Below, piece after piece: positions 13,292 to 13,931 of a stretch of DNA of 13,931 bases (its first letter is position 1; every line of letters begins with the position of its first letter). The position numbers and the translations under genes are program-made. Source of the DNA: Spirochaetales bacterium (GTDB taxonomy: Bacteria; Spirochaetota; Spirochaetia; Treponematales; UBA12059); the NCBI GenBank assembly GCA_016938515.1, contig JAFGUM010000228.1:1-13931 (forward strand), written 5' to 3'. A model generated the notes under the pieces. That model was given only the letters and a program-made list of their open reading frames with translations, made no database searches and was not told the origin of the DNA.

Positions 13292-13901
13292 GGAATCACT
13301 ACAGAATATGAACCGGACCTACTACGAATCCGGAACCGACGTTGAAGACTACCTGCGCGACCTGCGCACCTACCGCTCGTTCGTGCAGAAACTGGCGCAG
13401 GAAGCTACAGCCACCGATGAAGGCGTACAAGCCCTGGTTGCGGCGCTGAAACCCCGTCAAACCCCCGTGGTCGCCTCGATATTCACCGAACCATGGTGCG
13501 GAGACTCGGCGTGCAACCTGCCCATACTCAGAAGCCTGTTCCAGCAAGCCGCCATCCCGCTACGCGTGTTTGACAGGGCGAGGCACGGCGAGCTTCAGAA
13601 GCGCTACCACGACGAGGGTGTAGACCACATCCCCGTCGTGTCTCTGTGGGACGCGCAGGGTGACGAAGTAGCGCGATGGATTGAAGCGCCGGCAGCAATT
13701 GCGCCGCTCAAAGACGAGTGGAAACAGCAGCACCCCAGGATGATGGAACTCTACGCCATCAAGGAAGGCAACCGCGAAGCGGAAAACGAGTTTGCCAGGC
13801 TCTATCGCTCATTTATGGAAGACATGGCCGTGTGGTACCGCGAGGGCATGTGGGACGAAACAATCCGTGAGATAGTGGAGCTGACTGGCAAGCCTCGCTG
13901 A
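13290..13901 (+). CDS. Thioredoxin-fold family protein with non-CxxC active site
   Basis: The gene encodes 203 residues. The core strand-helix TPVVASIFTEPWCGDSACNLPIL (58-80) is the thioredoxin_9-like pattern (WCGD-x4-LP). IPVVSLWDAQGDEVARWI (114-131) supplies the cis-Pro loop (Pro-115) and the following strands. The active site reads C70-G-D-S-A-C75: the second Cys of CxxC is replaced by Ser, and a Cys lies two residues on. A classical dithiol reductase is therefore doubtful; relatives with a lone Cys at this position exist (established for the family as I recall it). The N-terminal 50 residues and the C-terminal 50 (LYRSFMEDMAVWYREGMW) are helical. Neither the ATG at 13290 nor the alternative at 13308 has a ribosome site. 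There is no signal peptide, so it is cytosolic. It is separated from mazG by a terminator. Confidence 0.85.
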   Translation: MESLQNMNRTYYESGTDVEDYLRDLRTYRSFVQKLAQEATATDEGVQALVAALKPRQTPVVASIFTEPWCGDSACNLPILRSLFQQAAIPLRVFDRARHGELQKRYHDEGVDHIPVVSLWDAQGDEVARWIEAPAAIAPLKDEWKQQHPRMMELYAIKEGNREAENEFARLYRSFMEDMAVWYREGMWDETIREIVELTGKPR

Positions 13902-13910
13902 CAGCGCCAG
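13885..13910. other. Interrupted inverted repeat at the stop codon of the thioredoxin-like gene
   Basis: CTGG (13885-13888) can pair with CCAG (13907-13910), and inside it CGCT (13896-13899) with AGCG (13903-13906) over loop GAC. The TGA stop (13899-13901) lies at the inner tip. The stems are short and no T-run is visible before the window ends. Confidence 0.25.
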
Positions 13911-13931
13911 CCGCCTCGGTAGCGTTGTTGA

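Noticed and set aside
1..13931. Mobile element, phage, CRISPR, toxin-antitoxin or defence island
   Set aside because: No transposase, integrase, terminal inverted repeats, target duplications, spaced repeat arrays or toxin-like small gene pairs seen. MazG here is the two-domain housekeeping pyrophosphohydrolase and has no mazEF nearby.

Overview
This GC-rich window (roughly 60% G+C by eye) carries twelve protein-coding genes packed tightly on both strands, with no RNA gene, insertion sequence, phage gene, CRISPR array or other mobile element that I can see. The gene set points to a free-living spirochaete (Spirochaetota, Treponema/Spirochaeta side). The reasons are a tandem pair of cyclic-nucleotide-binding proteins (one with a TPR tail), a potABCD operon ending in a PotD lipoprotein, a GmuE/YdhR-type ROK fructokinase, and secreted proteins with no family I recognise. 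This assignment rests on family resemblance and gene order, not on a search, so it is moderately confident at best.

Layout from left to right. (1) 75-1250 (+) encodes a secreted protein, possibly an outer-membrane beta-barrel. (2) 1269-2986 (-) is a two-gene unit: a cNMP-binding-fold protein with TPR repeats, followed by a complete Crp/Fnr regulator. (3) 3078-4301 (-) is a metal-dependent amidohydrolase of the SAH-deaminase/TRZ-ATZ type. It is separated by a 342-base divergent control region rich in small dyads from (4) a GNAT acetyltransferase and a ROK sugar kinase (4644-6053, +), which are translationally packed. (5) 6169-8238 (+) is a 689-residue secreted protein with an acidic, repeat-bearing linker and no recognised family. 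(6) 8246-12151 (-) is the complete polyamine ABC importer, transcribed potA-potB-potC-potD with two ATGA overlaps and a hairpin before potD. (7) 12398-13246 (+) is mazG, divergent from potA and ending in a clear intrinsic terminator. (8) 13290-13901 (+) is a thioredoxin-fold protein with an altered active site and an apparently leaderless start.

How the genes relate. PotABCD is one machine: the PotD lipoprotein captures polyamine, PotB and PotC form the channel, and PotA hydrolyses ATP. The two cNMP-fold proteins are co-transcribed and probably act in one signalling path, one as the DNA binder and the other as a non-DNA-binding partner. The amidohydrolase, acetyltransferase, sugar kinase, MazG and thioredoxin-like genes are independent metabolic or housekeeping functions.

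I do not see a new defence, mobile or biosynthetic system. The less ordinary signals are regulatory or architectural: mutually exclusive hairpins over the potA start, helically phased ATATGC repeats between potA and mazG, dyads around the amidohydrolase promoter, stop codons placed in hairpin loops, and the divergent cNMP-TPR protein.
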